Notes: generated by a model not told the origin, from the sequence alone. A DNA stretch of 64,000 nucleotides from Thermogemmatispora tikiterensis (GCF_003268475.1 NZ_MCIF01000002.1:3380478-3444477), one strand, 5' to 3'; counted from the first letter of the stretch, positions 1-8,757 are shown. A program made the numbers and translations.

Positions 1-502
1 AGTTGGCCCCCAAGGCCGGCACCACCGCCCCGATGACGCAGGTAGGATCAAACCCGCCCTCGACCAGCATCAGGGCCAGCAGGGAGGTGGTCGTCCCCTT
101 ACCGTGGACGCCACAGACCGAGAGCAGGCAGTAATCGCGGGTGAGAGCACCTAGCAGTTCCTGCCAGGTCACCACCGGCAGGCCCTGCTGCCGGGCAGCG
201 ACCAGCTCCTGGTGATCCGGCTCCAGAGCGAGCACAGCGGGCGTAATGATGAGTGCCTCCTGCCCCTGCAGATGCTGTGCGCTGTGGCCGATGGTCACGT
301 TGATCCCTGCAGCGGCCAGCTCGCGCGTGGTCGCCGATGGGGCCCGATCGCAGCCGCTGACCGTGGCCCCAGTGGTCTGCGCCAGGCGCGCCAGCGCCGA
401 AATGCCCTGACCCCCAATACCCATGAAGTGTAAGCGCCTGCTCAGCAGAGCACGTAGCTCGGCCTGCTGGTCTTGCCTGCTTGCTTCGGACTCGGTATTC
501 AT
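1..502 (-). CDS. murC: UDP-N-acetylmuramate--L-alanine ligase MurC, N-terminal part (cut by window edge)
   Basis: MurC adds L-alanine to UDP-MurNAc in the cytoplasm, the first peptide step of peptidoglycan synthesis. About 167 residues are visible. They carry the N-terminal Rossmann signature HFMGIGGQGISALARL and, near residue 130, the ATP-binding loop CGVHGKGTTTS; most MurC proteins have GTHGKTTT here, so the loop is slightly unusual. The frame stays open to the left edge, where the central and C-terminal Mur ligase domains must lie. The ATG at 502 is chosen. An in-frame ATG at 529 is possible and neither has a strong ribosome site. It is the last visible gene of the dcw cluster, 158 bases after murG, which is the usual murG-murC order. 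Confidence 0.93.
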   Translation of the reverse strand, partial: MNTESEASRQDQQAELRALLSRRLHFMGIGGQGISALARLAQTTGATVSGCDRAPSATTRELAAAGINVTIGHSAQHLQGQEALIITPAVLALEPDHQELVAARQQGLPVVTWQELLGALTRDYCLLSVCGVHGKGTTTSLLALMLVEGGFDPTCVIGAVVPALGAN

Positions 503-660
503 CGTCAGCTTTCTCTCTGCTCTCTCCATCGCAGCCTGTCTCTTTAGACGGTAGCTTGTCGATAAGTGTCACAGCGGGGCGGGCGGATGGCGCCGCAGGC
601 TGGTTGGCGTTTCGCCAGCTTGCCCGCCCTGGCTGGCTCAATCAGCCCCAGCTTCGGGCC

Positions 661-1815
661 TTAACAGAGACTGGCCTGCTCCTCGCGCGTGGGGGCCACA
701 CCCGCCAAGCGGGCCACTGCCTCGGCGATGGCCTCAGTCGCATCCGGTCGTGCCAGGGCGCTGAGCGCTCGCACCATCGCCTCGCGATAGGTCGGGCTGG
801 TCAGCAAAGTCTCGACGTGGCCGGCCAGCACCTGGGGGGTGAGATCGTCGTTGCGCACAACCAGTGCCGCCCGACGGCGTCCGAACATCGCCGCATTGGC
901 TTCCTGGGGCGAGGAACCGATCGCCGGGGGCAGCGGCACCAGGATGCTCGGCTTACCCAAGACCGCCAGCTCGCTGAGGGTAGCCGCTCCGGCGCGGCAG
1001 ACCACCACGTCTGCCGCTTGCAGAGCCAGCGCCATTTCTGCATCCAGATAGGGTACCAGACGGTAGCGTCCCCGCAGTTCCTCGGTCAGCGCTGCCAGTG
1101 TGCGCCGGGCCAGGGTCTCCGTCTCCTGGAAGAGCTTTTTTCCACTGATATGCAAGACCTGGCAGCGCTCCAGGAGGGCAGGCAAGGCCCGACAGGTTAC
1201 CTGATTCAGGTGGCGCGCCCCCTGACTGCCGCCAGTCACCAATAGCAGTGGACAGCGTGGGTCCAGGCCCAGCTGTTGACGAGCCTGCTCGACCGATACC
1301 TGGCGCACATCCAGGATCGCCTGGCGCACCGGATTGCCCACATGCAGGGTCTTGCGCGCCGGGAAATAGACCCGCGAATCTTCAAAGGCCAGCGAGATAC
1401 ATGTCGCCAGCGGCGCTAATAAGCGATTTGACAGGTTCGCAGGTACGTCTTGCTGATGCATCAGCAAAGGTACACGATGCAACCAGGCAGCCAGGCCAGC
1501 CGGTACGGCCACATAGCCGCCGCTGGTAAAGACCACCTGCGGGCGAAAGCGACGCACCACGCCGATCGCCTGCACAATACCCACGGGAACACGTGCCAGC
1601 CCCGTGACTGTGCGCCAGGAGACATAGCGCGCCAGCTTGCCCGCCTTGACGGTCACGAAAGGCAAACCGGCAGCTGGGGCCAGTTCGGCCTCCAGTCCAT
1701 CATCGCTTCCCAAATAAAGAATCTCCGCCTGAAAAGTCCGCTGTAGCTGCGTCGCCACCGCCAGTGCAGGATAGATATGCCCGCCGGTGCCGCCGCCCGA
1801 TACCAGTATCCTCAT
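661..1815 (-). CDS. murG: UDP-GlcNAc:lipid I N-acetylglucosaminyltransferase MurG
   Basis: MurG is the peripheral membrane GT28 glycosyltransferase that turns lipid I into lipid II. The 384-residue product starts with MRILVSGGGTGGHIYPALAV, the glycine-rich lipid-binding loop. It has the second G loop VTGGSQGARHLN and the UDP-GlcNAc site CRAGAATLSEL followed by a proline-rich segment with Q and N (SSPQEANA), where many relatives have DHQxxNA. The frame extends 46 codons further upstream, but the ATG at 1815 matches the family's start exactly and the length is normal. It lies between ftsW and murC on the same strand. The 287 bases between it and ftsW show no clear terminator. Confidence 0.96.
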   Translation of the reverse strand: MRILVSGGGTGGHIYPALAVATQLQRTFQAEILYLGSDDGLEAELAPAAGLPFVTVKAGKLARYVSWRTVTGLARVPVGIVQAIGVVRRFRPQVVFTSGGYVAVPAGLAAWLHRVPLLMHQQDVPANLSNRLLAPLATCISLAFEDSRVYFPARKTLHVGNPVRQAILDVRQVSVEQARQQLGLDPRCPLLLVTGGSQGARHLNQVTCRALPALLERCQVLHISGKKLFQETETLARRTLAALTEELRGRYRLVPYLDAEMALALQAADVVVCRAGAATLSELAVLGKPSILVPLPPAIGSSPQEANAAMFGRRRAALVVRNDDLTPQVLAGHVETLLTSPTYREAMVRALSALARPDATEAIAEAVARLAGVAPTREEQASLC

Positions 1816-2102
1816 ACACTGCCTACCAGAAGCGCAAAAGGTTCTCGCCGGAGAAGCCAGTCGCCAGCAGGCCGGCCTGGCCCCAGGCTCCATGCGGGCC
1901 AGGCACCTGGCAGACTGCTGGTTCCCCCGGCGGCATCGTTTTGATAGAGTCACGCGAGAGTATCCTCGCTTTTTCTTTCATCAACAAAAAGAGCATGATC
2001 TGTGTTGACCATTCCCAAGCCGCTCGCTACCGCGAGGAGATGAGACCTTGCAATCTTCTCCTCAACGCGCCTCCTGTCGTCAATCAATGGTGACCCTGGC
2101 GC

Positions 2103-3755
2103 TCAGCTGGCACTCTGGCGAGCGCGCGCTGCGGCACGCTGGCGGCTGCGCTTCAGACGTAGTTCCAGCGTGCGCCGCGAGAAGAGCGGGTCATCCGGCT
2201 CCTGGACATAGCGCGAGATATTCAGCAGGACGCCGACCGCCGCCATCGAGACCACCAGCGAGGAGCCACCGAAGCTGATGAACGGCAGCGGCACGCCGGT
2301 GTAGGGGATCGAGGCCGTGCTTGAGCCAATGTTGATCATGGCCTGCACTACGAGCCAGGTGGTGATCCCCGTGGCAAGCAGCGAGCCATAGAGATCCGGC
2401 GTGCGCCGGGCCAGGCGAAAGCCTCGAAAGGCCAGCCATAGGAAGAGCAGCATCACTGTAGCGCAGCCGATAAAGCCCAATTCCTCGCCAATAATGGCAA
2501 AAATAGAATCAATATAGGGTAGCGGCAGATAGCCGGTCTTCTGCCGACTCGCCCCCAGGCCGAGGCCGAACCATCCTCCCGAGCCGAGCGCCAGCAGCGA
2601 CTGATAGAGCTGCAAGTTGATGCCAGTCACATCGCGGAACGGGTCCAGAAAGCCAAGCAGGCGGAAGTAGCGGTATCCCCTGAAGGCCTGGGTGAGAAAG
2701 ACCAGACCGCCGCAGGCCAGGGCCAGCAGGAGTTGGGCGATGTTAGCGCCGGCGGAGAAGAACATCGCCGTCGCCGCAACAGCGATAATCACCGCGGTGC
2801 CCATATCTTTTTCCAGCAAGACCAGCCCGAGCACGACCCCTACAAGGATCACGAACGGCGCCAGGCCATAGAGGAAGGTTCTGACCTGTTTTCCTTTGCG
2901 TGCCAGCCAGTCTGCGATGTAGAGGGCAAGCACCAGCTTGACCAGCTCGCTAGGCTGGAACGAGATGAACGAGCCAAATGTCAGCCAGCGCGTGGCCCCA
3001 TAGGCGCTTGTTCCGAACCTCAAGACCAGGACCAGCAGGGCCAGAGCCAGCAGCATGCCGATCAGCGAGAAGCGGCGCCAGAGCCGATAGTCGATATGCA
3101 TGGTCACCAGCATGGCGATGACCCCGAACACGGCCCACAACAGCTCACGCTGAAAAATGTAGGAGGCATCGCCGTAGAGGCTGGCAGAGATGAACGAGCT
3201 GGCGCTGTAGACCATGACCAGGCCAAAGCAGAGCAGGGCCAGGACCACAATGAGCAGCCAGTGATCGACCCTGCCGGCGACGCGCGGCAGGCGCATCTCC
3301 AGTTCCTCCAGGCGGCGCTGCTCTTCCTCACTCAGCTCCGGCGGCGTCGCGGTCACGGTGGCGCTCTCTTCTTCAGCCAGCAGCCGCCGGCGCCAGCCAG
3401 CGGTTAAGCCGCTGCGCTGCGGGCGGGCCGGCGCCGGCGCCGCCTCCGCCTGCTCTACGCGGTCCAGCACGCCATCCAGTAGCCTGACGGCTCGCGCTGG
3501 CAGCTTCTTGCGGGCCAGCGAGGGCACCTTTAGCTGCTCCTCAGCGGCGAGATAGGCCTGGCTGGAGACCGGCTTGCGCGGAGGTCGACCCGCTGGCTGC
3601 CCCCTCTTGCCGCGCTCGCTCTGGCCCTGCCCAGCGCCGTCTCCCCCAGCCAGGGCCTCCAGCGCTGGCGAGCGCAGGTGAGGCAACGCCTTGCGTCGCC
3701 CCTCCTGCTTGCCGGGCCTTGCTTGTCGAGCTTGTCGCTGACGCTCATCAGGCAT
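2103..3755 (-). CDS. ftsW: SEDS-family glycosyltransferase FtsW with long N-terminal extension
   Basis: This is a FtsW/RodA/SpoVE (SEDS) lipid II polymerase of the divisome, acting with the transpeptidase encoded upstream. The membrane part begins near residue 165 with a hydrophobic segment ending MVYSASSF, a typical first SEDS helix. It continues through about ten segments and includes the hallmarks LLEKDMGTA and PLPFISFGGSS. The product is 550 residues against roughly 370-420 for most FtsW proteins. The excess is a basic, low-complexity cytoplasmic N-terminus rich in R, Q, A and G. The ATG at 3755 is the only obvious start; internal starts would still leave an extension. FtsW rather than RodA is inferred from its place in the dcw cluster. 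Confidence 0.93.
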   Translation of the reverse strand: MPDERQRQARQARPGKQEGRRKALPHLRSPALEALAGGDGAGQGQSERGKRGQPAGRPPRKPVSSQAYLAAEEQLKVPSLARKKLPARAVRLLDGVLDRVEQAEAAPAPARPQRSGLTAGWRRRLLAEEESATVTATPPELSEEEQRRLEELEMRLPRVAGRVDHWLLIVVLALLCFGLVMVYSASSFISASLYGDASYIFQRELLWAVFGVIAMLVTMHIDYRLWRRFSLIGMLLALALLVLVLRFGTSAYGATRWLTFGSFISFQPSELVKLVLALYIADWLARKGKQVRTFLYGLAPFVILVGVVLGLVLLEKDMGTAVIIAVAATAMFFSAGANIAQLLLALACGGLVFLTQAFRGYRYFRLLGFLDPFRDVTGINLQLYQSLLALGSGGWFGLGLGASRQKTGYLPLPYIDSIFAIIGEELGFIGCATVMLLFLWLAFRGFRLARRTPDLYGSLLATGITTWLVVQAMINIGSSTASIPYTGVPLPFISFGGSSLVVSMAAVGVLLNISRYVQEPDDPLFSRRTLELRLKRSRQRAAARARQSAS

Positions 3756-3937
3756 TTTAATACTCTATTTTCTTGATTGTCATAGCATGGAAAACAACAA
3801 AGGTCACTGCAGTGAGCCGGTCTGGCCTGCGATAGCGTCCGTGGCGCGGAGGGCCGTCGCTCTCCAGCCTCCAGTTGATCAGCCAGGGACCGAGGGCGGC
3901 AGATGGACAAGGCGATCAGTCCCCTTGCCTAGCCTTT

Positions 3938-4324
3938 TCAGCTCTCTCCCTCCAGCGGCTGGCCGTCGGTTCCACGGGCCTGAGTCTGATTCTGCGTTGA
4001 CTGGATCGGCTGCTCCTGGATCGCCTGGAGAGCCTGCTCCACATCTTGCTCGCTGAGTGGCTCATGGCTGGCATGCAGGCGCTGCAGATCGATGACCTCT
4101 GTGCCCCGCGTCTGTACCAGCTCGCTCCAGGGATCATTGGGAAGCGGTTCGATCATCACCGGCTCGGTGGGAGCAGGCGCTTCCGTCTTCTCCTGCTGCC
4201 CAGGTTGGCCCGCCAGCCCCAACAACTGCCGCCAGGTTTCACTCAGTTCAAGCTCCTCCAGCCGCTGCGCCTTTGCCTGTAGATCAAGATCGTCACGCTC
4301 TTGCCTCTGATCCTGTAATTCCAT
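3938..4324 (-). CDS. Small acidic protein of unknown function between ftsI and ftsW
   Basis: The 128-residue product is acidic and glutamine-rich, with a predicted helical N-terminus (MELQDQRQERDDLDLQAKAQ) and no membrane segment or signal peptide. I recognise no domain. The start at 4324 has a good ribosome site (AAAAGGTG, then six bases). A longer open frame reaches 4417 but would run into ftsI. It begins 29 bases after the ftsI stop, so it is almost certainly cotranscribed with the dcw genes. It occupies the place where murE, murF, mraY and murD stand in many bacteria, but resembles none of them. A division-related role is only a guess from position. Confidence 0.7.
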   Translation of the reverse strand: MELQDQRQERDDLDLQAKAQRLEELELSETWRQLLGLAGQPGQQEKTEAPAPTEPVMIEPLPNDPWSELVQTRGTEVIDLQRLHASHEPLSEQDVEQALQAIQEQPIQSTQNQTQARGTDGQPLEGES

Positions 4325-4353
4325 TTTGCACCTTTTATAGTACCAGAAAGAAA

Positions 4354-6135
4354 TCACTGCGACTGATCGGGTGGGACATGGTAGTACCACATCAGCTCCT
4401 GTGCGATCGCCTTCCACAGAGGAGCGGCGGCGGTCCCACCGTAGATACTGGCCTGGGGGCGATCCAGCTTCACCAGAATCACGAAGCGGGGATGGGAGGC
4501 GGGTAAGAAGCCCGCGACCGAAGCCTCAGTTTGATCCTCTGAGATCCCCTGCGTGGTGGCGGTGCCGGTTTTCGCGGCGACCGTATAGCCTGGGACGAGG
4601 GCGCGCTGAGCGGAGCCATCGATCGCCGCCACCTCCAGCATACCGGTCAACTCACGGGCCGCCCTACTGCTAATGACACGGCGCACGACCTGGGGCTGAA
4701 TTCTGGTCACATGGCCATTGGTATCGATAGCGGAGACCAGGTATGGGCGCATCATCACGCCGTCGTTGGCGATGGCCTGGTAGGCCAGAGCGACCTGCAA
4801 GGGCGTCGCCAGAATGCTCTGACCGAAGGCCTGGCGTGCCAGATCGCTGGGTGTCCAGCCTGGCGAGCCGGGCTGGCGATAGAAGCCAGTGGCCTCGGGG
4901 CTATCGATACCGGTGCGCTGACCGAAGCCGAAGCGAGCCAGGTAGGGATAATAGCGAGAGGGACCGAGCAGGTCATGGGCCACATAAGCGGCCCCGACGT
5001 TGGCCGAATGCACCAGCACCTCGGTCATCGTCTCGCGTCCCCAGGCCTGGTCCTGCCAGTTCGTCACCATGGGCGTCCCGTCGTTGAAGGTTAGATAGCC
5101 ACGATCATAGATGGTTGTATCGGGCGTAATCAGGCCCTGATCGAGGGCTGCCGCCATCGTCACGGCCTTCAAGGTCGAACCAGGTTCATAGGCGCAGTAG
5201 AGGGCTGGATTCAGATAGACCTCCTCACTGTGGAGACAGCCGGTCTGGTCGGCGTAGCGTCCGTACTGATTTGGGTCGTAGTCTGGGTAGCCAGCCATTG
5301 CCACCACGGCTCCGGTGTGGACATCGAGCACCACCACCGTGCCGCCCTGAGCACCGAGCTGCTTGACCGTAGCGGCCAGCTGAGTCTGCACAAAGTACTG
5401 GATGGTACTATCGATAGTCAGGGTCAGATTGGCGCCGGGCACGGGTGGCTCTTCCGAGCTGGCGCCGACCACCAAAGGATTGCCATAGAGATCGCGCTCG
5501 GCGGTCAGGTTGCCTGGCTTGCCGGCGAGCAGACTATTATATTGAGCCTCGATCCCATAGACGCCCTGCGGGGACGAGCTGCCGCCGATGTAGCCCACAT
5601 AGCCGAGCACCTGGGCGGCGAGATCGCCCTGGGGATAGATGCGCTCAGTCTGAGGAGCCAGGAAGACCGCAGGCAGGGCCAGTTCGCGCAGGCGCTCACT
5701 CTGTTGTGGGGTGACCGCGTGGGCGATGAGCAGCGACCAGCGATTGGCGCTGAGTGCCTCCATGAAGGCATGGCGAGTCTCGGCGACGGGGAGCGCAGGC
5801 AGCACGCCATGAAGAGCCGTCAGAGTTTGAGAGAGGGCCTCCTGCAGATCATCGGGGTGGTCCTCGGAGAACTGAACCGGCTCGATATAGACGTCGTCGC
5901 GCACCACATTGGTTGCGAGCACCAGGCCATTGGCGTCGTAGATCAGGCCGCGAGAAGCGGTCAGCACCTGATCATGGATATGCTCCTGGCTGGCCAGTAG
6001 CGCTAGCTTGTGACCACTGTAGGCTTCGACGATCTGCCAGTAGTAGAGTCGTCCGAGCAGGGCAAACATGCCAACGCAGACCAGCAAGAAGATGAGCATT
6101 TGCCGGGCGCGCGCGCGGCGAACCTCCGTGCTCAT
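4354..6135 (-). CDS. ftsI: Division transpeptidase, class B penicillin-binding protein FtsI/PBP3
   Basis: This class B PBP cross-links septal peptidoglycan outside the membrane. The 593-residue product has a short basic tail, one membrane anchor (LIFLLVCVGMFALLGRLYYW, residues about 14-33), a PBP dimerisation domain, and the transpeptidase domain. The catalytic motifs are complete: STLK with the active serine near residue 320, SAN near 377 and KTG near 522. No PASTA repeats follow the catalytic domain. It sits downstream of ftsL and upstream of the small acidic gene. The ATG at 6135 directly precedes the anchor. Position and motif set make FtsI more likely than an elongation PBP2. Confidence 0.95.
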   Translation of the reverse strand: MSTEVRRARARQMLIFLLVCVGMFALLGRLYYWQIVEAYSGHKLALLASQEHIHDQVLTASRGLIYDANGLVLATNVVRDDVYIEPVQFSEDHPDDLQEALSQTLTALHGVLPALPVAETRHAFMEALSANRWSLLIAHAVTPQQSERLRELALPAVFLAPQTERIYPQGDLAAQVLGYVGYIGGSSSPQGVYGIEAQYNSLLAGKPGNLTAERDLYGNPLVVGASSEEPPVPGANLTLTIDSTIQYFVQTQLAATVKQLGAQGGTVVVLDVHTGAVVAMAGYPDYDPNQYGRYADQTGCLHSEEVYLNPALYCAYEPGSTLKAVTMAAALDQGLITPDTTIYDRGYLTFNDGTPMVTNWQDQAWGRETMTEVLVHSANVGAAYVAHDLLGPSRYYPYLARFGFGQRTGIDSPEATGFYRQPGSPGWTPSDLARQAFGQSILATPLQVALAYQAIANDGVMMRPYLVSAIDTNGHVTRIQPQVVRRVISSRAARELTGMLEVAAIDGSAQRALVPGYTVAAKTGTATTQGISEDQTEASVAGFLPASHPRFVILVKLDRPQASIYGGTAAAPLWKAIAQELMWYYHVPPDQSQ

Positions 6136-6413
6136 CTAGCCTCCTCCCCCTGGCGGAATGCTTCTCCTCGTCTTCTTCATGTCGCTTCCTTCATCCATCG
6201 CGCTGGCTATCCCGGCAGGCCCCTACCCTGGCCCTGGACCTCTGGTCCGGGCTGGCTGCCGGCCAGGCCCTTGCCCATCCACCAGCTGTCTGTCGATTGG
6301 CCTGGCCATTCGTCTGGCTGGTTGGTTGACAGGCAGCGATCCAGAGGTCGCTCTCACAGGCTGCACACCCACTCACGCGTTCACTGACTCACAGACAAAG
6401 ATGGAACACTGCA

Positions 6414-6815
6414 TCAAGGGGCCACTCCCGATTGCTGACCGGGGACCGATTGCAAACCGGGCACCTCCAGCACTTCAACAGCCTTCGGGTCGGCAGGAAC
6501 CAGCCCCTGCGCCTGGGCGTGGGCAGCAATATATGCTGGTGACTGCTCCTGCGCCAGGGTATTGACCAGGTCCTGATTCTGCCGCTGCAGAACCGCCTGC
6601 TTCGCCTGGTAATCCTGAATCTGCTGGTTCACATTGAGCGCCTGGCTCAGCTGCGACAGGTAGAGCAGGGCCATCAGGGCGATCAACAGAACACTGCTGA
6701 TGGTCAGCGCCACCGGCCCCATCTGGAAAAAGAAGGGATGCAACTGACGGCGGCGCCGCGCGGCCACAATGGGTCGCGTGGGAGCCTTTTTCTGTCCACT
6801 ACTAGCGTAATGCAT
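6414..6815 (-). CDS. ftsL: FtsL-like septum formation protein
   Basis: The 133-residue bitopic protein has a basic cytoplasmic N-terminus with an RRRRQ patch, one membrane segment (about residues 35-55, MGPVALTISSVLLIALMALL), and an extracytoplasmic helix with Q/L heptad-like spacing (ALNVNQQIQDYQAKQAVLQ). This is the architecture of FtsL/DivIC-type divisome scaffolds, which evolve too fast for motif matching. Its position between rsmH and ftsI supports the call. The ATG at 6815 has a good ribosome site (AAGAAGGT) and is preferred over the 107-codon-longer open frame that would overlap rsmH. The C-terminal tail is rich in P, G and Q. Confidence 0.82.
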   Translation of the reverse strand: MHYASSGQKKAPTRPIVAARRRRQLHPFFFQMGPVALTISSVLLIALMALLYLSQLSQALNVNQQIQDYQAKQAVLQRQNQDLVNTLAQEQSPAYIAAHAQAQGLVPADPKAVEVLEVPGLQSVPGQQSGVAP

Positions 6816-7002
6816 GGCTGGACCTTCTTTCTCTTCTCCCGCTCTCGCTTGCTTCTGTCCGCATCTCTCCGCGATGCATACTCTGTTGCGCATCACACCG
6901 CTTCTGCCGTGATGTGCTAGCGAGGCTGGCCCAGAGCCAATATCACCGACATCAGCAGAAGGAGACCGATCACAGCGGCCCGCCGCCTCGTTGAGAAGGG
7001 GC

Positions 7003-7998
7003 TCAGGCAGGTAAGTCTGCCAGGCGTTCAGCAGCGCGCAGGCGGGCGCTACGCGAGCGCGGGTTAGCGCTGATCTCCTCAGCCGTTGGCCAGACGGGCT
7101 TGGGAGTAAGCAGGCGTAGCCGCGCGCGATGCCCACAGACGCAGACAGGCGTCCGTGGGGGACAGAGGCAGTCCGTCGCCTCGCGCTTCATAAAATTTTT
7201 CACAATGCGATCTTCCAGCGAATGAAAAGCAATCACGACCATCCTGCCCGCCAGGCCACGCTCGCCCGGGGCGCCACCGCCACGGCTGAGCAGATTCAGC
7301 ATCTGCGGCAAGGCTCGCTCCACATTCTCCAGCTCGCGGTTGACGGCAATACGCAAAGCCATAAAGACGCGCGTCGCTGGATGGATGCCATCGCGGGGGG
7401 GCCTTTGACGCGCGGCAGCGATGGCCGCTGTCACAATTTCAGCCAGCCGACGTGTACTGGTGATAGGCGCCTGCTCACGTTCACGCACGATGCGCCGGGC
7501 GATCTGGCGGGCATAGCGCTCTTCGCCATAGCGATAAAAGATGTCGGCCAGTTCCTGTTCATCAGCCTGGTTCACAAGGTCGGCAGCGGAGAGCGACTGC
7601 GCCGGATCAAGCCGCATATCCAGGGGTCCTTCCGCCGCAAAAGAGAGGCCGCGCCGCGGGTCCGACAGCTGCAGAGACGAGAACCCCAGGTCGAGGAGTA
7701 TCCCCTGGACCGGCCCAAAAGCGTGTGCTGCAGCGATGCGTTCGAGGTCGGCAAAGTTGCCTTGCGCCAAAAGCAGGCGTCCACTTTTCACATACCTGGA
7801 GAGGCGCCGTGCTACACGGTCCAGCGCCTCGGGGTCGAGATCGATACCCAGAACTCTGCCATCGGGAGCCGAACGCTCAAGAATCGCCTCTGTATGACCA
7901 CCATCACCTAATGTCCCATCAATATAATGACCGCCCGCTTGCGGCTGCAGAAACCGTACCACCTCTTCCAGCAGCACCGGCATATGCCTTACTTCCAT
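7003..7998 (-). CDS. rsmH: 16S rRNA (cytosine1402-N4)-methyltransferase RsmH
   Basis: RsmH (formerly MraW) methylates N4 of C1402 in the 16S rRNA decoding centre using SAM. The 331-residue product begins with HMPVLLEEVVRFL and has the SAM-binding motif YIDGTLGDGGHT, the acidic LGIDLDPEAL strand end, and GILLDLGFSSLQL. The C-terminal region has the family's AFHSLEDRIVK and a Cys-rich stretch (CLCPPRTPVCVCG). Length is usual. The ATG at 7998 is chosen over the in-frame ATG at 7983, whose AGTAAGG is too close. It is the second gene of the dcw cluster, after mraZ. Confidence 0.97.
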   Translation of the reverse strand: MEVRHMPVLLEEVVRFLQPQAGGHYIDGTLGDGGHTEAILERSAPDGRVLGIDLDPEALDRVARRLSRYVKSGRLLLAQGNFADLERIAAAHAFGPVQGILLDLGFSSLQLSDPRRGLSFAAEGPLDMRLDPAQSLSAADLVNQADEQELADIFYRYGEERYARQIARRIVREREQAPITSTRRLAEIVTAAIAAARQRPPRDGIHPATRVFMALRIAVNRELENVERALPQMLNLLSRGGGAPGERGLAGRMVVIAFHSLEDRIVKNFMKREATDCLCPPRTPVCVCGHRARLRLLTPKPVWPTAEEISANPRSRSARLRAAERLADLPA

Positions 7999-8137
7999 AT
8001 TCCACTCACTTAAACCGCTTGGTACGCGCTGCCGAGCGCTCTGCGACCGGGAGACTCTCCTCAGCCTGCAACGCTGGCCACCGCAGCCATCAGCTAGCCG
8101 CCATATCCGCTATCCACTGGCCACCCCTGTCAACAAA

Positions 8138-8545
8138 CTAAAAAGGAATTTTGCCCCCTTCGGCTTCCAGCTTCTCCTGATAGGCCCGCCAGATGGCGCG
8201 ATCCCAAATCTCAAAGTGATCTCGCACACCGGCTACGGTAACTTCTGTGCCAAGCCTGGCATAGGCTCGCAGCTTGGCCGGGATTACAATCCGTCCCTGA
8301 GCATCTAGCTCGACTTCGCTGGCGCTGGGATAGATGCGACGCTCGAAGTCGCGCAGTTCATCGCTATTCTTGCCCGCCACCAGCTCCGCCGATTTCTCTT
8401 CCCAGCGTTGCATCGGATAGACCGACAGGCAGGTCCCCATCCCCTTACTGATCACGGCTCCTCGCCCCATCTGGGCCCGAAAACGCGCAGGCACAGCCAT
8501 GCGCCCTTTCGAGTCAATCGTATGCTCATATTCGCCAAGAAACAT
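8138..8545 (-). CDS. mraZ: Transcriptional regulator MraZ
   Basis: MraZ is the AbrB-fold DNA-binding protein that heads dcw operons and regulates its own promoter by binding direct TGGGN repeats. The 135-residue product starts MFLGEYEHTIDSKGRMAVPA and carries two copies of the DxKGR/DAQGR half-domain (DSKGRMAVPARFR and DAQGRIVIPAKLR). Length is normal or slightly short. Its operator is visible upstream at 8621-8656, which supports autoregulation. The 139-base gap to rsmH shows no terminator, so both are probably transcribed together. Confidence 0.97.
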   Translation of the reverse strand: MFLGEYEHTIDSKGRMAVPARFRAQMGRGAVISKGMGTCLSVYPMQRWEEKSAELVAGKNSDELRDFERRIYPSASEVELDAQGRIVIPAKLRAYARLGTEVTVAGVRDHFEIWDRAIWRAYQEKLEAEGGKIPF

Positions 8546-8620
8546 GTGCGTCCTCTATCTTGCAACGAGGAGCTGCCTTCCTCTCAGCGGAAGGGCCGGC
8601 TCTGCCAGCCTGAGCTGCAG

Positions 8621-8665
8621 CGCCAGAATTCACCACTTTCCCCCACTTCTCCCCACTACATTATA
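8621..8665 (-). promoter_or_regulatory. dcw promoter with MraZ box array
   Basis: Read on the minus strand, a perfect -10 hexamer TATAAT (8665-8660) is followed immediately by direct repeats at exactly 10-base steps: GTGGGG (8656-8651), GTGGGG (8646-8641), GTGGTG (8636-8631) and a weaker CTGGCG (8626-8621). MraZ in other bacteria binds TGGGN repeats with this period, so this is very likely its operator, placed over the transcript start. The -35 is poor (CTTTTC around 8689-8684, spacing 18), which suggests activator help or an extended upstream element. The untranslated leader to mraZ would be about 110 bases. Confidence 0.85.
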
Positions 8666-8693
8666 CAGTAATCCGGGGGAGGCGAAAAGAGTG

Positions 8694-8738
8694 TTATCCA
8701 CCAATTTGGCCCTCCTCAAGTGGATAACTTGTGGATAA
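8694..8738. promoter_or_regulatory. DnaA-box-like cluster upstream of the dcw promoter
   Basis: Three 9-mers match the DnaA box TTATCCACA: TTATCCACC at 8694-8702 (plus strand, 8 of 9), TTATCCACT at 8727-8719 (minus, 8 of 9) and TTATCCACA at 8738-8730 (minus, 9 of 9). The last two are part of a perfect tandem 11-mer GTGGATAACTT (8720-8741), so they lie on one helix face. The cluster abuts the presumed -35 of the mraZ promoter. It also lies upstream of the rightward esterase gene. DnaA binding is inferred from the motif only. Confidence 0.6.
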
Positions 8739-8757
8739 CTTCAGACGTGCAGTCAGG

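Noticed and set aside
99-641. Minus-strand open frame of 180 codons at the left edge
   Set aside because: It is in a different frame from the conserved MurC sequence (HFMGIGGQGIS, CGVHGKGTTTS), which is open from 502 to the window edge.
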